Part shown: positions 6,822 to 13,807 of the stretch, piece by piece | Layout of the letters: every line of letters begins with the position of its first letter | Numbering within the stretch: position 1 is the stretch's first letter | Origin: Litorimonas sp964610115 | Lineage (GTDB): Bacteria > Pseudomonadota > Alphaproteobacteria > Caulobacterales > Maricaulaceae | NCBI GenBank assembly: GCA_964610115.1 | Contig: CAZSUW010000050.1 | Location: 1 to 19,179 of the forward strand | Direction of reading: 5' to 3' | Length of the DNA stretch: 19,179 bases | Position numbers and translations under genes: made by a program | The notes under the pieces: generated by a model | What the model saw: only the letters and a program-made list of their open reading frames with translations | What the model was told of the DNA's origin: nothing | Databases searched by the model: none

Positions 6822-7502
6822 ATGTTATTTGGTTTTTTCAAGCGTCGCCCAAAACCTGCGCCGGAGCCCTATATACAGCGGCGAACAAAACCAGACGCGC
6901 CAGTCCCGCCAGAGGCGGCCCCACGCGACCCCATCACGCCGAAACCCTCCCAACCCACAACATTGGACGTGAGGCGCTTCTTTCACAATCACTCAAATTT
7001 CCAATGCTACACGACCTGGTTTTCGCTTTGGGGCGGATGGGCCAGCGCGGGCCATTGCATCACTGACGCACAAGGTAATGCCGCCGATTTCGCAACGGGT
7101 CCCCTGATAGACTGGCCGGATGGCTTGGACGCGGCCTTGGCTGGGATCACGCGGCCACAGACAGCGCCGCCCAAGCCTTTCGTTGGTCAGAAGGTACGCT
7201 TACTCGGTTTTCCAGCCGGGTCTCGGCATATGGAAAGCCGGGACGGCGCGATCTATCACGAGCGCATGCCGGGACAGTGGATCGTCCATATCAAGGACCC
7301 GGATGAACCCGTCGTCGTCGGCATGAGTGGCGGCCCCGTCATTGACATTGCAACAGGCCAACCCATTGGCATCCTTATCACGCGTAATAGCCCGGCTGAC
7401 CTCAACCGCGACCGCGACCCGGATGAAAGCGCGGACTTTATTGCTCTGGCTGATGTGTGGACAGCGCTTGGGAAAACCAAAGACGGGCCCTCTATTGCGT
7501 AA
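6822..7502 (+). CDS. Trypsin-like serine peptidase
   Basis: The 226-residue protein carries a plausible chymotrypsin-fold catalytic triad: H78 in SAGHCIT, D103 in DGLDAAL and S169 in GMSGGPV (168-173). C62 and C79 are spaced like the chymotrypsin Cys42-Cys58 disulphide that frames the histidine. The segment after the serine (GQPIGILITRN) matches the end of the fold. It has no recognisable signal peptide: the start is MLFGFFKRRP followed by a proline-rich spacer to about residue 46, which could be a short membrane-associating tail. No PDZ domain follows, unlike DegP/HtrA. It is transcribed away from the thioredoxin-like lipoprotein gene with only 25 bases between starts, and its 3' end overlaps the convergent lipoprotein gene by 11 bases. 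The substrate is unknown. Confidence 0.75.
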   Translation: MLFGFFKRRPKPAPEPYIQRRTKPDAPVPPEAAPRDPITPKPSQPTTLDVRRFFHNHSNFQCYTTWFSLWGGWASAGHCITDAQGNAADFATGPLIDWPDGLDAALAGITRPQTAPPKPFVGQKVRLLGFPAGSRHMESRDGAIYHERMPGQWIVHIKDPDEPVVVGMSGGPVIDIATGQPIGILITRNSPADLNRDRDPDESADFIALADVWTALGKTKDGPSIA

Positions 7503-8181
7503 AGACTTCCAGATGGAAGGCGGCATCCGGCGCGGGGCTTTCTGGCACACCCTCAATCGGTGGATAGTAAAAGCGGCTTTGCTTTAGCCGGTCCCCCATG
7601 GCGCGCACTGCGTGATAGACAGCGAACGGACTTTCCATCGCACCGGGATCAAGATCGATCGCGAATTGCCCGTTCATGCTTACGTGCGACATGCACTGGC
7701 GTTCGACAGTGGGATCCGCATCTAAGGCTGAGATTGCGATTTCAACCTCATTTGCCATTGCCGCCACGGCCGTTTCGCGGCGCTCTGGCGATAACGCACT
7801 TAATGGCGCTGCTGCTTCATAGATCTCGACCAAATTGCCGAGACATTCAGGCTCATAGGTCTGCAAAAGATAGGCAACGCTGCAATCCGGCAAGGTTGGA
7901 TGTGGCTCACATTCTAGATAATAATCAATCATCACCTCGACCTGCTTACGCGGCGTGCGCGCGCCGGATGTGATCGTCAAAGACGGCTCCCCGGCCAGGA
8001 CAGCGACATCGGCCACTAGGTCGAGGACGGGATCGGGCACAGGGTAGTGCAGTGTAATCGCGACGCCTTTGCGCATTTCAACAGGTGGCGCGTCAATAGC
8101 GGACGCGTCTTCATCAGGCGATGTTGTGGCGCAGGCTGAGAGGCCGACTATCGCTAAGCAGACCAGCAGAGCCCGCCACAT
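7492..8181 (-). CDS. Lipoprotein of uncertain function, possibly M15-peptidase-like
   Basis: The 229-residue product starts with a signal sequence and lipobox LSAC (C17), so it should be a periplasm-facing lipoprotein. The rest has five further cysteines (C91, C100, C113, C163 and others nearby), suggesting disulphides. Three pieces faintly resemble zinc D-Ala-D-Ala carboxypeptidases of family M15: SGARTPRKQVEVM at 72-84, SHVSMNGQFAIDLDP at 165-179 (H166, D176) and FHLEVF at 222-227 (H223). The spacing between H166 and D176 is three residues longer than in the canonical SxHxxGxAxDL, so the assignment is weak and the protein may be catalytically dead or unrelated. It is the last gene of a three-gene unit, beginning 3 bases after the DUF1330-like gene. 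Confidence 0.7.
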   Translation of the reverse strand: MWRALLVCLAIVGLSACATTSPDEDASAIDAPPVEMRKGVAITLHYPVPDPVLDLVADVAVLAGEPSLTITSGARTPRKQVEVMIDYYLECEPHPTLPDCSVAYLLQTYEPECLGNLVEIYEAAAPLSALSPERRETAVAAMANEVEIAISALDADPTVERQCMSHVSMNGQFAIDLDPGAMESPFAVYHAVRAMGDRLKQSRFYYPPIEGVPESPAPDAAFHLEVFTQ

Positions 8182-8184
8182 GGC

Positions 8185-8490
8185 CTAAGCCGTCTTAGGC
8201 ATTTGGAACCGCTCGACCTTCAGCGTGCGAATTTTGATCGCTTTTTCCCGGTGAACCATGGCGGCTTGATAGGCTTCCGAGCCGAGAACTTTCGCCATAT
8301 GTGCATCGTCGCGAAACTCTAACACGACGACTTTATCCGCCGCGATATCGCCCGCCACGCGCTCTGGATTTTCGTCATTGACGTGGACTTTCACGCCCTC
8401 TGCCATGAAGAGCTTCCCAGCCATGGCGGCATAGTGAGCATATTCCTCTTGGTCGATAAAGGTGATGAGTGTGACTAAAATCGTGCTCAT
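8185..8490 (-). CDS. DUF1330-like small dimeric alpha-beta barrel protein
   Basis: This is a 101-residue soluble protein without signal peptide or membrane segment. The pattern VTLITFIDQEEYAHYAAMA, then KVVVLEFRDDAHMAKVLGSE, AYQAAMVHREKA and a final strand is that of the DUF1330 / ferredoxin-like dimeric barrel group; no reaction can be assigned. The start at 8490 is chosen because its ATG overlaps the stop of the upstream MAPEG gene as ATGA, a typical translational-coupling arrangement. A longer in-frame start at 8526 would add 12 residues that run back into the MAPEG coding region and do not look like part of the family. Confidence 0.75.
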   Translation of the reverse strand: MSTILVTLITFIDQEEYAHYAAMAGKLFMAEGVKVHVNDENPERVAGDIAADKVVVLEFRDDAHMAKVLGSEAYQAAMVHREKAIKIRTLKVERFQMPKTA

Positions 8491-8909
8491 GCCAACACCA
8501 TAACCGCGATCATGCCAAACAGGCAAAGGGTTGATAAGACGAATAACGGAAAGCGGACCATGACCGGCCCTGTCGAGACCTGCACAAGACTATGCAGAAC
8601 CCGAACACCTACATAAGCCCACGCCAGGTAATAGACCCAGCTTACCGTATTCCCCGTCAGCATAGCATAGAACATCAATGCATAGAAAATGGTCGGCTGT
8701 TCCATCAAGTGATTATAATTATGTGCCGCTGCCTCGGCCTTTAGCGGGACTTTGCTTTTCCAGCCACTATGCGGATTTTTCGCTTCATCCGGCGCAATTT
8801 TTGCCGCCTGCATGGCCGGGATACGACGCGCATAGAGCAATATCCAGATCAGCAGAGACCAGCCGATCAGAACCAAAACCGGCGCTAAGAATGTATTTGC
8901 GGCCACCAC
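8487..8909 (-). CDS. MAPEG-family membrane protein
   Basis: This 140-residue membrane protein has four hydrophobic spans (about 6-27, 72-88, 90-110 and 117-139). The family signature is visible: the HNYNHLMEQPTIFYAL stretch at 63-78 with the conserved E68 and P70, and AYVGVRVLHSLVQ at 97-109. MAPEG proteins are small integral proteins linked to glutathione-dependent reactions and detoxification; the bacterial substrate is unknown. The start is GTG at 8909, or the adjacent GTG at 8906, which is better spaced from the strong ribosome-binding sequence GGGGAGG. It is first in a tight three-gene operon with the DUF1330-like and lipoprotein genes. Confidence 0.88.
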   Translation of the reverse strand: MVAANTFLAPVLVLIGWSLLIWILLYARRIPAMQAAKIAPDEAKNPHSGWKSKVPLKAEAAAHNYNHLMEQPTIFYALMFYAMLTGNTVSWVYYLAWAYVGVRVLHSLVQVSTGPVMVRFPLFVLSTLCLFGMIAVMVLA

Positions 8910-8973
8910 GACCTCCCCGTTTTGTTTTGATAAGACAGTGCGCGGGCTAAGGGGTCAGTGTCAACTGGCGAGC

Positions 8974-10023
8974 TTATCGCCAATCCCGTCGCTCCGCCAA
9001 ACGCTCGCGTGCAATCTCATTCGCGACGGAAATCGTCGGCTGCTTGGTCTCTTCCGCGCGGGCAAAGACGAGTTCTAGAGTGTCTTCTAATTCCACCAAT
9101 TTTCGTTTCACCCATTTCGGATCATATTTCGGATGAGACACTTCCGCATCGACATTGATAATTCCGCCCGCATTGATCACATAATCTGGCGCATAAAGAA
9201 TGCCCAGCCGATCCAAGGCCTCTGCCATATCGGGTGTAGCCAGCTGATTATTCGCCGCGCCTGCAACAATCTTGGCGGAAATTTGCGGCAAGGTCTTGGC
9301 GTTAATCGCCCCGCCCAGCGCACAGGGCGCAAAAATATCTGCATCTTGCGCATGGATCGCATCAGGGCGGATCACGCGCGCGCCAAGTTGGGTCCGCGCA
9401 CGATCCAGAACGTCTTCGTCAATATCCGCGACAAACAACCCCGCCCCGGCTTTCGCCAAATGTTCGGCCAAGGCGTACCCCACATGCCCCAAACCCTGCA
9501 CGGCGACCCGTCGATACGACAAGTCATCGGATCCAAAGACGCGCCGCGCGGCGACTTTAATACCGCGAAAGACGCCCTCGGCCGTCACCGGTGACGGATC
9601 GCCGGATGTATCCGGCAGACCCGCCACTTGCGGTGTCTGCGTTCGAATAATCGCCATATCCTCGGGCGAAACACCAACGTCTTCGGCTGTGATGTAAGTC
9701 CCGTTAACCGTGTCGACGGCCCGGCCATAGGCTTCAAACAAGGCTTTGCGATCAAATTCGCCTTTCGGCTTCATAATCACGCCCTTGCCGCCGCCAATGC
9801 TAAGCCGTGCCATCGCGTTCTTATAACTCATGGCCTGCGATAGGCGCAGCGCGTCGGTGATCGCATCAGCATCCGTTTCATAATGCCAGAACCGTGTACC
9901 CCCACTCGCAGGGCCGCGATTTGTGTTATGGACGGCGATAATCGCGCGCAGACCGCTTTCCGCGTCCTCAAAGAAGTGGACGCCCTCATGGCTGTCAAAA
10001 TCAGGGTGAGAGAATAAGCTCAT
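8974..10023 (-). CDS. Leucine/valine/phenylalanine dehydrogenase family protein
   Basis: This is an NAD-dependent oxidative deaminase of branched-chain or aromatic amino acids to 2-oxo acids. Of 349 residues, the N-terminal catalytic domain shows GPASGGTRFW (37-46), SYKNAMARLSIGGGKGVI (66-83, with catalytic lysines K68 and K80) and ITAEDVGVSPEDM (111-123). The Rossmann domain has VAVQGLGHVG at 173-182. Length and motifs match Bacillus leucine dehydrogenase, which is somewhat longer. The sequence alone does not separate leucine, valine and phenylalanine preference. It follows cobT by 53 bases, and a promoter-like sequence in that gap suggests its own transcription. It would supply ammonia and acyl-CoA precursors from amino acids. 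Confidence 0.9.
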   Translation of the reverse strand: MSLFSHPDFDSHEGVHFFEDAESGLRAIIAVHNTNRGPASGGTRFWHYETDADAITDALRLSQAMSYKNAMARLSIGGGKGVIMKPKGEFDRKALFEAYGRAVDTVNGTYITAEDVGVSPEDMAIIRTQTPQVAGLPDTSGDPSPVTAEGVFRGIKVAARRVFGSDDLSYRRVAVQGLGHVGYALAEHLAKAGAGLFVADIDEDVLDRARTQLGARVIRPDAIHAQDADIFAPCALGGAINAKTLPQISAKIVAGAANNQLATPDMAEALDRLGILYAPDYVINAGGIINVDAEVSHPKYDPKWVKRKLVELEDTLELVFARAEETKQPTISVANEIARERLAERRDWR

Positions 10024-10038
10024 TGCGGCGACCTATCC

Positions 10039-10065
10039 GATATAATCGACAAAGCCTTGCTACAA
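10039..10065 (-). promoter_or_regulatory. Candidate promoter of the leucine-dehydrogenase-family gene
   Basis: On the minus strand TTGTAGC (10065-10059) and ATTATATC (10046-10039) are 12 bases apart. They match 5 of 7 and 6 of 8 positions of the Caulobacter housekeeping consensus TTGaCgS-N10-14-GCTANAWC. It would give a short leader before the ATG at 10023. Confidence 0.4.
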
Positions 10066-10076
10066 ATTGGCAAGAT

Positions 10077-11042
10077 TTAGATCGGTGATAGCGTATTCAA
10101 GCCCGCATTGGCGGCTTGAAGCAATGACAATGCCAAAGCCCCGCCTGTGCCATCACCAATGCCGATTGATTGCGACAGAATTGGCTCCATATCCAAGCGG
10201 TCAAGCAAAGCCGCGTGCGCTGGTTCCACGCTGACATGACCAGCCAAGCAATGAGCGACAGCGTCTGGCGCGATTGCATGTACCACGGCAGCGGCCGCAC
10301 ACACGACATAACCGTCCAAAATCACGGGCACATTTTGGTGCGCGCAGGCCAGAATAGCGCCAACCGCGCCGGCTAAATCACGACCGCCAAACGCCCGCAG
10401 AATGTGAAGAGGATCGGACAGCAAATCCGCATTGGCTTGACTGCCCAACTTGACCGCATCACACCGCGCCTGGCCGTCTTCGCCATGTCCGCCAGCCCAA
10501 TAGTTAGACGCCCCGCCGTAAAGCCCCCGTGCAATCGCGGCAGCCCCTGTGGCGGAGCCGAAACCGGCATTGCCCAGAACAACAAGTTCCGCCCCTTCGG
10601 CGACGACTTCCATTCCAAACGCAATCGCGGCTGCACAATCACGCTCGGACAGACTTGGGCCTTCGCGAAAATCATCCGCCGGAAAATCCAAGCCGAACTC
10701 AAAAACTTTAAAAGCTGATCCCGCATGTTGCGCAATACCGCGCACAGACGCCTCTCCGTCGCTCAGACTAACGACCCGCTGCTTGGCCCCGGCCTGACTG
10801 CCGTCTGCAACCTTGTGGCTACCGGTAAAGACCGCAACAAGCGGGCGCGCCAGACGGGGCTGCTCTGTGCCTTGAACGGCTGAAATGCGCGCGAGCGGAT
10901 CAACCAAGGTGCCCAGTGGATCAAGGCCACGACCCAAGGTTTTCGCACGGTCGCGCAAAGCCTCAGCCGCTGCCAAGTCGGGGTTCGGCACGCTTTTCGC
11001 CAATTGGCGAATATCATCAAAGGGAGAGGTTTGGCCCGTCAT
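10077..11042 (-). CDS. cobT: CobT-family phosphoribosyltransferase, divergent active site
   Basis: CobT transfers phosphoribose from nicotinate mononucleotide to dimethylbenzimidazole for the lower ligand of cobalamin. The 321-residue product aligns along the family: PFDDIRQLAKSVPNPD at 7-22, LSERDCAAAIAFGMEVV at 131-147, LLSDPLHILRAFGGRD at 207-222, PVILDGYVVCAAAAVV at 239-254 and AHCLAGHVSVEPAH at 263-276. However, the usual GEMGIGNTT reads GNAGFGSAT (157-165), putting N158 at the first catalytic glutamate, and the usual GEGTGA reads GDGTGG, putting D297 at the second. AGNHG reads TGSHK. It may therefore be altered in activity or a non-catalytic relative. The start at 11042 (MTGQTSPFDD) is set by the family N-terminus; a longer frame to 11129 gives an unlike Arg/Ser-rich extension. 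No cobalamin riboswitch was seen upstream. Confidence 0.8.
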   Translation of the reverse strand: MTGQTSPFDDIRQLAKSVPNPDLAAAEALRDRAKTLGRGLDPLGTLVDPLARISAVQGTEQPRLARPLVAVFTGSHKVADGSQAGAKQRVVSLSDGEASVRGIAQHAGSAFKVFEFGLDFPADDFREGPSLSERDCAAAIAFGMEVVAEGAELVVLGNAGFGSATGAAAIARGLYGGASNYWAGGHGEDGQARCDAVKLGSQANADLLSDPLHILRAFGGRDLAGAVGAILACAHQNVPVILDGYVVCAAAAVVHAIAPDAVAHCLAGHVSVEPAHAALLDRLDMEPILSQSIGIGDGTGGALALSLLQAANAGLNTLSPI

Positions 11043-11224
11043 AGCCCTGCCCTTAAGGGGGTTTGACGCTGGGGTGAAGGTGCAATCTGCGGAACTATAT
11101 CCAGCACAACTTCGCCGGCGACGAAACATTAACCGCCTTCACTGACCCAAAATTAAGGGCTTTCCCGTAATCATCCTTAGCCGAAGCTTCCGTTCGATCC
11201 AGACGCACCAGAGGACACAGCGCA

Positions 11225-11782
11225 ATGGACTCCAACTTTGTCAAAATGGGTCTGTTCTGCGTGGCCTTTGCCGGTGCCTTTAGCTATTATGTCTCTCTCG
11301 ATCAGGAATCAAAAATCGCCCTAGCGGAATTCCTGCCCGGTTGGACACACTCCGAGACGTCGACTGAGCTTCCGCCCCAAGACACGGCCGAGACACAAAT
11401 ACGAGCCGTTCAGAGCGCCTCTGTCGTCTCCATCCCGCGTGTCAATGGTCAGTACTTCACATACGGACAGGTGAACCGCGGTAGCGTTCATTTCCTCGTT
11501 GATACCGGAGCCTCCACGATTGCGCTCACACTCGAGGATGCACGCAAGGCCGGAATTGACCTCAACACCTTACGCTATACCGCACTCGTCAATACGGCGA
11601 ATGGTCAGACTTATGCTGCCCCGGTAGAATTGGATGAGGTCCGCATTGGTGGTATCCGGTTGCGCAATGTACGGGGACTTGTCGTGAAAGAGGGGCTGAG
11701 CATCTCACTCCTCGGCATGACCTTTTTGGGTGAGCTTCAGAAAGTCGAAGCGACACCAACGCAGCTGATTTTACGCCTCTAA
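11225..11782 (+). CDS. Membrane-anchored retropepsin-like aspartic protease (TIGR02281-like)
   Basis: The 185-residue protein has one N-terminal membrane span (about 7-24), then a linker, then a single-lobed aspartic protease domain (about 65-185). The active site is HFLVDTGASTIAL at 89-101 (D93), with the second family motif GLSISLLGMTFLGEL at 157-171. Having only one DTG per chain, it must dimerise to act, like retroviral proteases. It faces the periplasm if the anchor follows the positive-inside rule, but this is not certain. GAGGA about 10 bases before the ATG is a good ribosome-binding site. It is divergent from cobT; its TAA stop overlaps the TAG stop of the convergent TauE/SafE gene. 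Proteins of this type are common next to housekeeping genes in alphaproteobacteria and their substrates are unknown. Confidence 0.85.
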   Translation: MDSNFVKMGLFCVAFAGAFSYYVSLDQESKIALAEFLPGWTHSETSTELPPQDTAETQIRAVQSASVVSIPRVNGQYFTYGQVNRGSVHFLVDTGASTIALTLEDARKAGIDLNTLRYTALVNTANGQTYAAPVELDEVRIGGIRLRNVRGLVVKEGLSISLLGMTFLGELQKVEATPTQLILRL

Positions 11783-12612
11783 CTTACGGCTAGACGCGCC
11801 ATATTGAGCGCGACTACCAGAAGCAAAACCCCAAAAGCGCGGCGCAATGGTTCTGGCTTTAGGCGATGCGCCAACCGTGCGCCGAGCGGCACCATGGGCC
11901 ACGCACAGATAACGATTAAAGCAAAGCCCAATCCGTTGACATAGCCGAGAGAGCCAAGCGGTCGCCCTGGCAGAGCCCAACCCGATAGAACAAAGCCAAT
12001 TGAGGCCGGGATCGCAATCGCGAGACCAAACCCTGCCGCCGTTCCTATCGCCTTGTGAATTGGCACACCGCAAAGTGTTAAAAACGGGACCGAAAGCGAG
12101 CCGCCGCCAATTCCCATCACAGCGGATAAGCCCCCTATGCCGCCGCCTATCACAGGCGGTCCGGCCCCGCCGGGCACCTTCGAGCGCAAGACCTTATTCG
12201 GTCTTCCGAAGATAAATTGCAAAGCCACCCCTATTGCAACTATCGCGAAGATTAGCGTTAGCTTTTGCGACGATAAGCGCGGGGCGAGCCAAGTTGCCGC
12301 CGTGAAACTCCCCACGCCAATCCAGAGCGCGTATGACGTCCACCACTGACGGGGCCACAATAAATCAAAATCAACGCTATCTTTGGCGTGATGGCTTCGT
12401 ACAGAGCGCCAGCTATTGACGATAATGACAGCGGCGCTCGTCGCGACAGCGCTATGCATCAAGACCGCCTCATCGACCCCCAAAAGATGAAAAGCAAAAA
12501 ACAAGGCGGGAACCATGACGGCCCCGCCCCCTATCCCAAACAGGCCCGCACTAAACCCGGCGAGCCCCCCGACAATTGCGAGCATTACGGCTGAAAGCCA
12601 GAGTTCGCTCAT
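11779..12612 (-). CDS. TauE/SafE-family membrane transporter
   Basis: This 277-residue integral membrane protein has the internal duplication typical of the family: GLFGIGGGAVMVPAL at 23-37 in the first half and AVMGIGGGSLSVPFL in the second, each starting a set of about four spans. The family exports sulfite, sulfoacetate or similar anions, but specificity cannot be read from sequence. The ATG at 12612 overlaps the stop of dusA (ATGA), so translation is probably coupled, though no functional link between the two proteins is obvious. The 3' end touches the convergent protease gene, with overlapping stop codons. Confidence 0.9.
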   Translation of the reverse strand: MSELWLSAVMLAIVGGLAGFSAGLFGIGGGAVMVPALFFAFHLLGVDEAVLMHSAVATSAAVIIVNSWRSVRSHHAKDSVDFDLLWPRQWWTSYALWIGVGSFTAATWLAPRLSSQKLTLIFAIVAIGVALQFIFGRPNKVLRSKVPGGAGPPVIGGGIGGLSAVMGIGGGSLSVPFLTLCGVPIHKAIGTAAGFGLAIAIPASIGFVLSGWALPGRPLGSLGYVNGLGFALIVICAWPMVPLGARLAHRLKPEPLRRAFGVLLLVVALNMARLAVS

Positions 12613-13604
12613 GCGGCTTGCCGACTTTGCATTGCAGCTAGCGCGTCTTTGACTATCGCACTCGGGGGCGCTTTGGAGATAAGGCCTTCGGACAAAGTCC
12701 GCCGCCAGAGCCGCGCGCCGGGCTGTCCCGAATAAAGCCCCATCATGTGACGAATAAGAGCTTTGGCTGTTCTGTCCTTTTCCTGAACGCCCTGAAGATA
12801 AGCGATCATATCAGACGCCACAGCGTCCCGATTTTTTTCAAACGGTCGAGCGCCAAATGCGGAGTCAATCTCTGTCAAAATCCATGGATTATTATAAGCA
12901 GCTCGCCCAATCATTGCTCCGTCTAGGCCTGCGCCAATTTCCAAAGCATGGGAAACGGTTTCCAGCTGTCCGTTCACATGGATTTTAAGGTCTGGAAAGC
13001 CGGCTTTCATGGCCTGAACCAGATCATGGTCGATCGGCGGGACCGTTCTATTTTCTTTCGGGCTCAGGCCTTTCAACCACGCTTTACGCGCGTGAATGAT
13101 GAAAACCTTACAGCCTGCGCTCGCCACTGTTTCGATAAAGTTTGGCAGCGTTTGCGTCAGGTCTTGATCATCAATCCCAAGGCGGCATTTCACGGTGACC
13201 GGGGCGTCGGACGCTCGCTCCATCGCTTTGAAACACTCAGCCACAAGTTCCGGCTCGGCCATCAGGCAGGCGCCAAAACGACCCGACTGCACCCGATCAG
13301 ACGGGCACCCAACATTCAGATTGATCTCATCATAGCTATAGGCATTGGCGAGATCGCAGGCTCTTTCGAGCTTGTCAGGGTCAGAGCCCCCCAGCTGCAA
13401 GGCCACAGGGTGTTCGACCGGATCAAAAGCCAGGAGCCGGTCTTTCGGTCCGTGAATGATCGCGTCCGCAACGACCATTTCGGTATAAAGACGAACCTGC
13501 TTGGACAGTTGACGATGAAAAACACGGCAATGCCGATCTGTCCAATCCATCATGGGCGCAACGGATAGGATAAAATCAGGGTCTATGGCGTTGCTTTTGC
13601 GCAT
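12609..13604 (-). CDS. dusA: tRNA-dihydrouridine(20/20a) synthase DusA
   Basis: This flavoenzyme reduces uridine 20/20a in the tRNA D-loop with NADPH. The 331-residue product begins its TIM barrel with SVAPMMDWTDRHCRVFHR at 14-31, followed by LYTEMVVADAI, PVALQLGGSDP at 66-76 and NLNVGCPSDRVQSGRFGACLM at 96-115, in which C113 is the expected catalytic cysteine. VKCRLGIDD and VNGQLET (FMN-phosphate loops) follow. CRVFHR and MMDWTDRHC distinguish DusA from DusB/DusC. The start at 13604 is preceded by AAAGGG about 9 bases upstream. It overlaps the following TauE/SafE gene by 4 bases and diverges from acnB over a 203-base gap. Confidence 0.95.
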   Translation of the reverse strand: MRKSNAIDPDFILSVAPMMDWTDRHCRVFHRQLSKQVRLYTEMVVADAIIHGPKDRLLAFDPVEHPVALQLGGSDPDKLERACDLANAYSYDEINLNVGCPSDRVQSGRFGACLMAEPELVAECFKAMERASDAPVTVKCRLGIDDQDLTQTLPNFIETVASAGCKVFIIHARKAWLKGLSPKENRTVPPIDHDLVQAMKAGFPDLKIHVNGQLETVSHALEIGAGLDGAMIGRAAYNNPWILTEIDSAFGARPFEKNRDAVASDMIAYLQGVQEKDRTAKALIRHMMGLYSGQPGARLWRRTLSEGLISKAPPSAIVKDALAAMQSRQAA

Positions 13605-13701
13605 AATGGCGGCCCTTTAAGGCATTTTGCGCGCTGTGCGAACCGACCATTTTCAGCCTATACGCTATCGACCCCGTGGTGAGGCGAAGCGTAAGGCGGT
13701 G

Positions 13702-13728
13702 TTGCCAAGTCGCCCGACATAAAATATC
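13702..13728 (+). promoter_or_regulatory. Weak candidate acnB promoter
   Basis: TTGCCAA (13702-13708), a 12-base spacer and AAAATATC (13721-13728) partly fit the Caulobacter housekeeping promoter. TTGCCA-N17-TATCCG is the alternative sigma-70 reading of the same DNA. It lies upstream of the leader hairpin at 13751-13786. Confidence 0.3.
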
Positions 13729-13750
13729 CGCCCCACTAAGACACTGATTG

Positions 13751-13786
13751 GCGAGACGGGACCTAGTACAGGACCCATTGTCTCGC
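13751..13786 (+). other. Strong imperfect hairpin in the acnB leader
   Basis: GCGAGAC (13751-13757) pairs with GTCTCGC (13780-13786). Inside, GGGACC and GGACCC pair except for one A-A mismatch, with a three-base bulge (ATT) on the right side and a seven-base loop TAGTACA. It ends 21 bases before the acnB ATG and has no T-run, so it is not an ordinary terminator. It could be an RNA control element or, as a DNA dyad, a protein-binding site. Confidence 0.6.
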
Positions 13787-13807
13787 TCCACGAAAGACGG
13801 ATATTTT

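Noticed and set aside
8959..8964. Perfect TTGACA (minus strand) upstream of the MAPEG gene
   Set aside because: No acceptable -10 hexamer lies 15-19 bases downstream (GCACTG at the 17-base position), so it was not called a promoter.
11043..11224. Possible cobalamin riboswitch between cobT and the protease gene
   Set aside because: I looked for the B12-box type sequence and the large multi-stem structure and saw none. The only clear symmetry is the ten-base palindrome CCCTTAAGGG at 11050-11059.
12948..13568. Plus-strand open frame of about 200 codons inside dusA
   Set aside because: It is fully antisense to the conserved DusA barrel and has no recognisable motif.
13751..13786. Reading the acnB leader hairpin as a classical iron-responsive element
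   Set aside because: The loop TAGTACA lacks the CAGUGN pattern and the bulged C is not at the expected place, so only an unclassified hairpin is reported.
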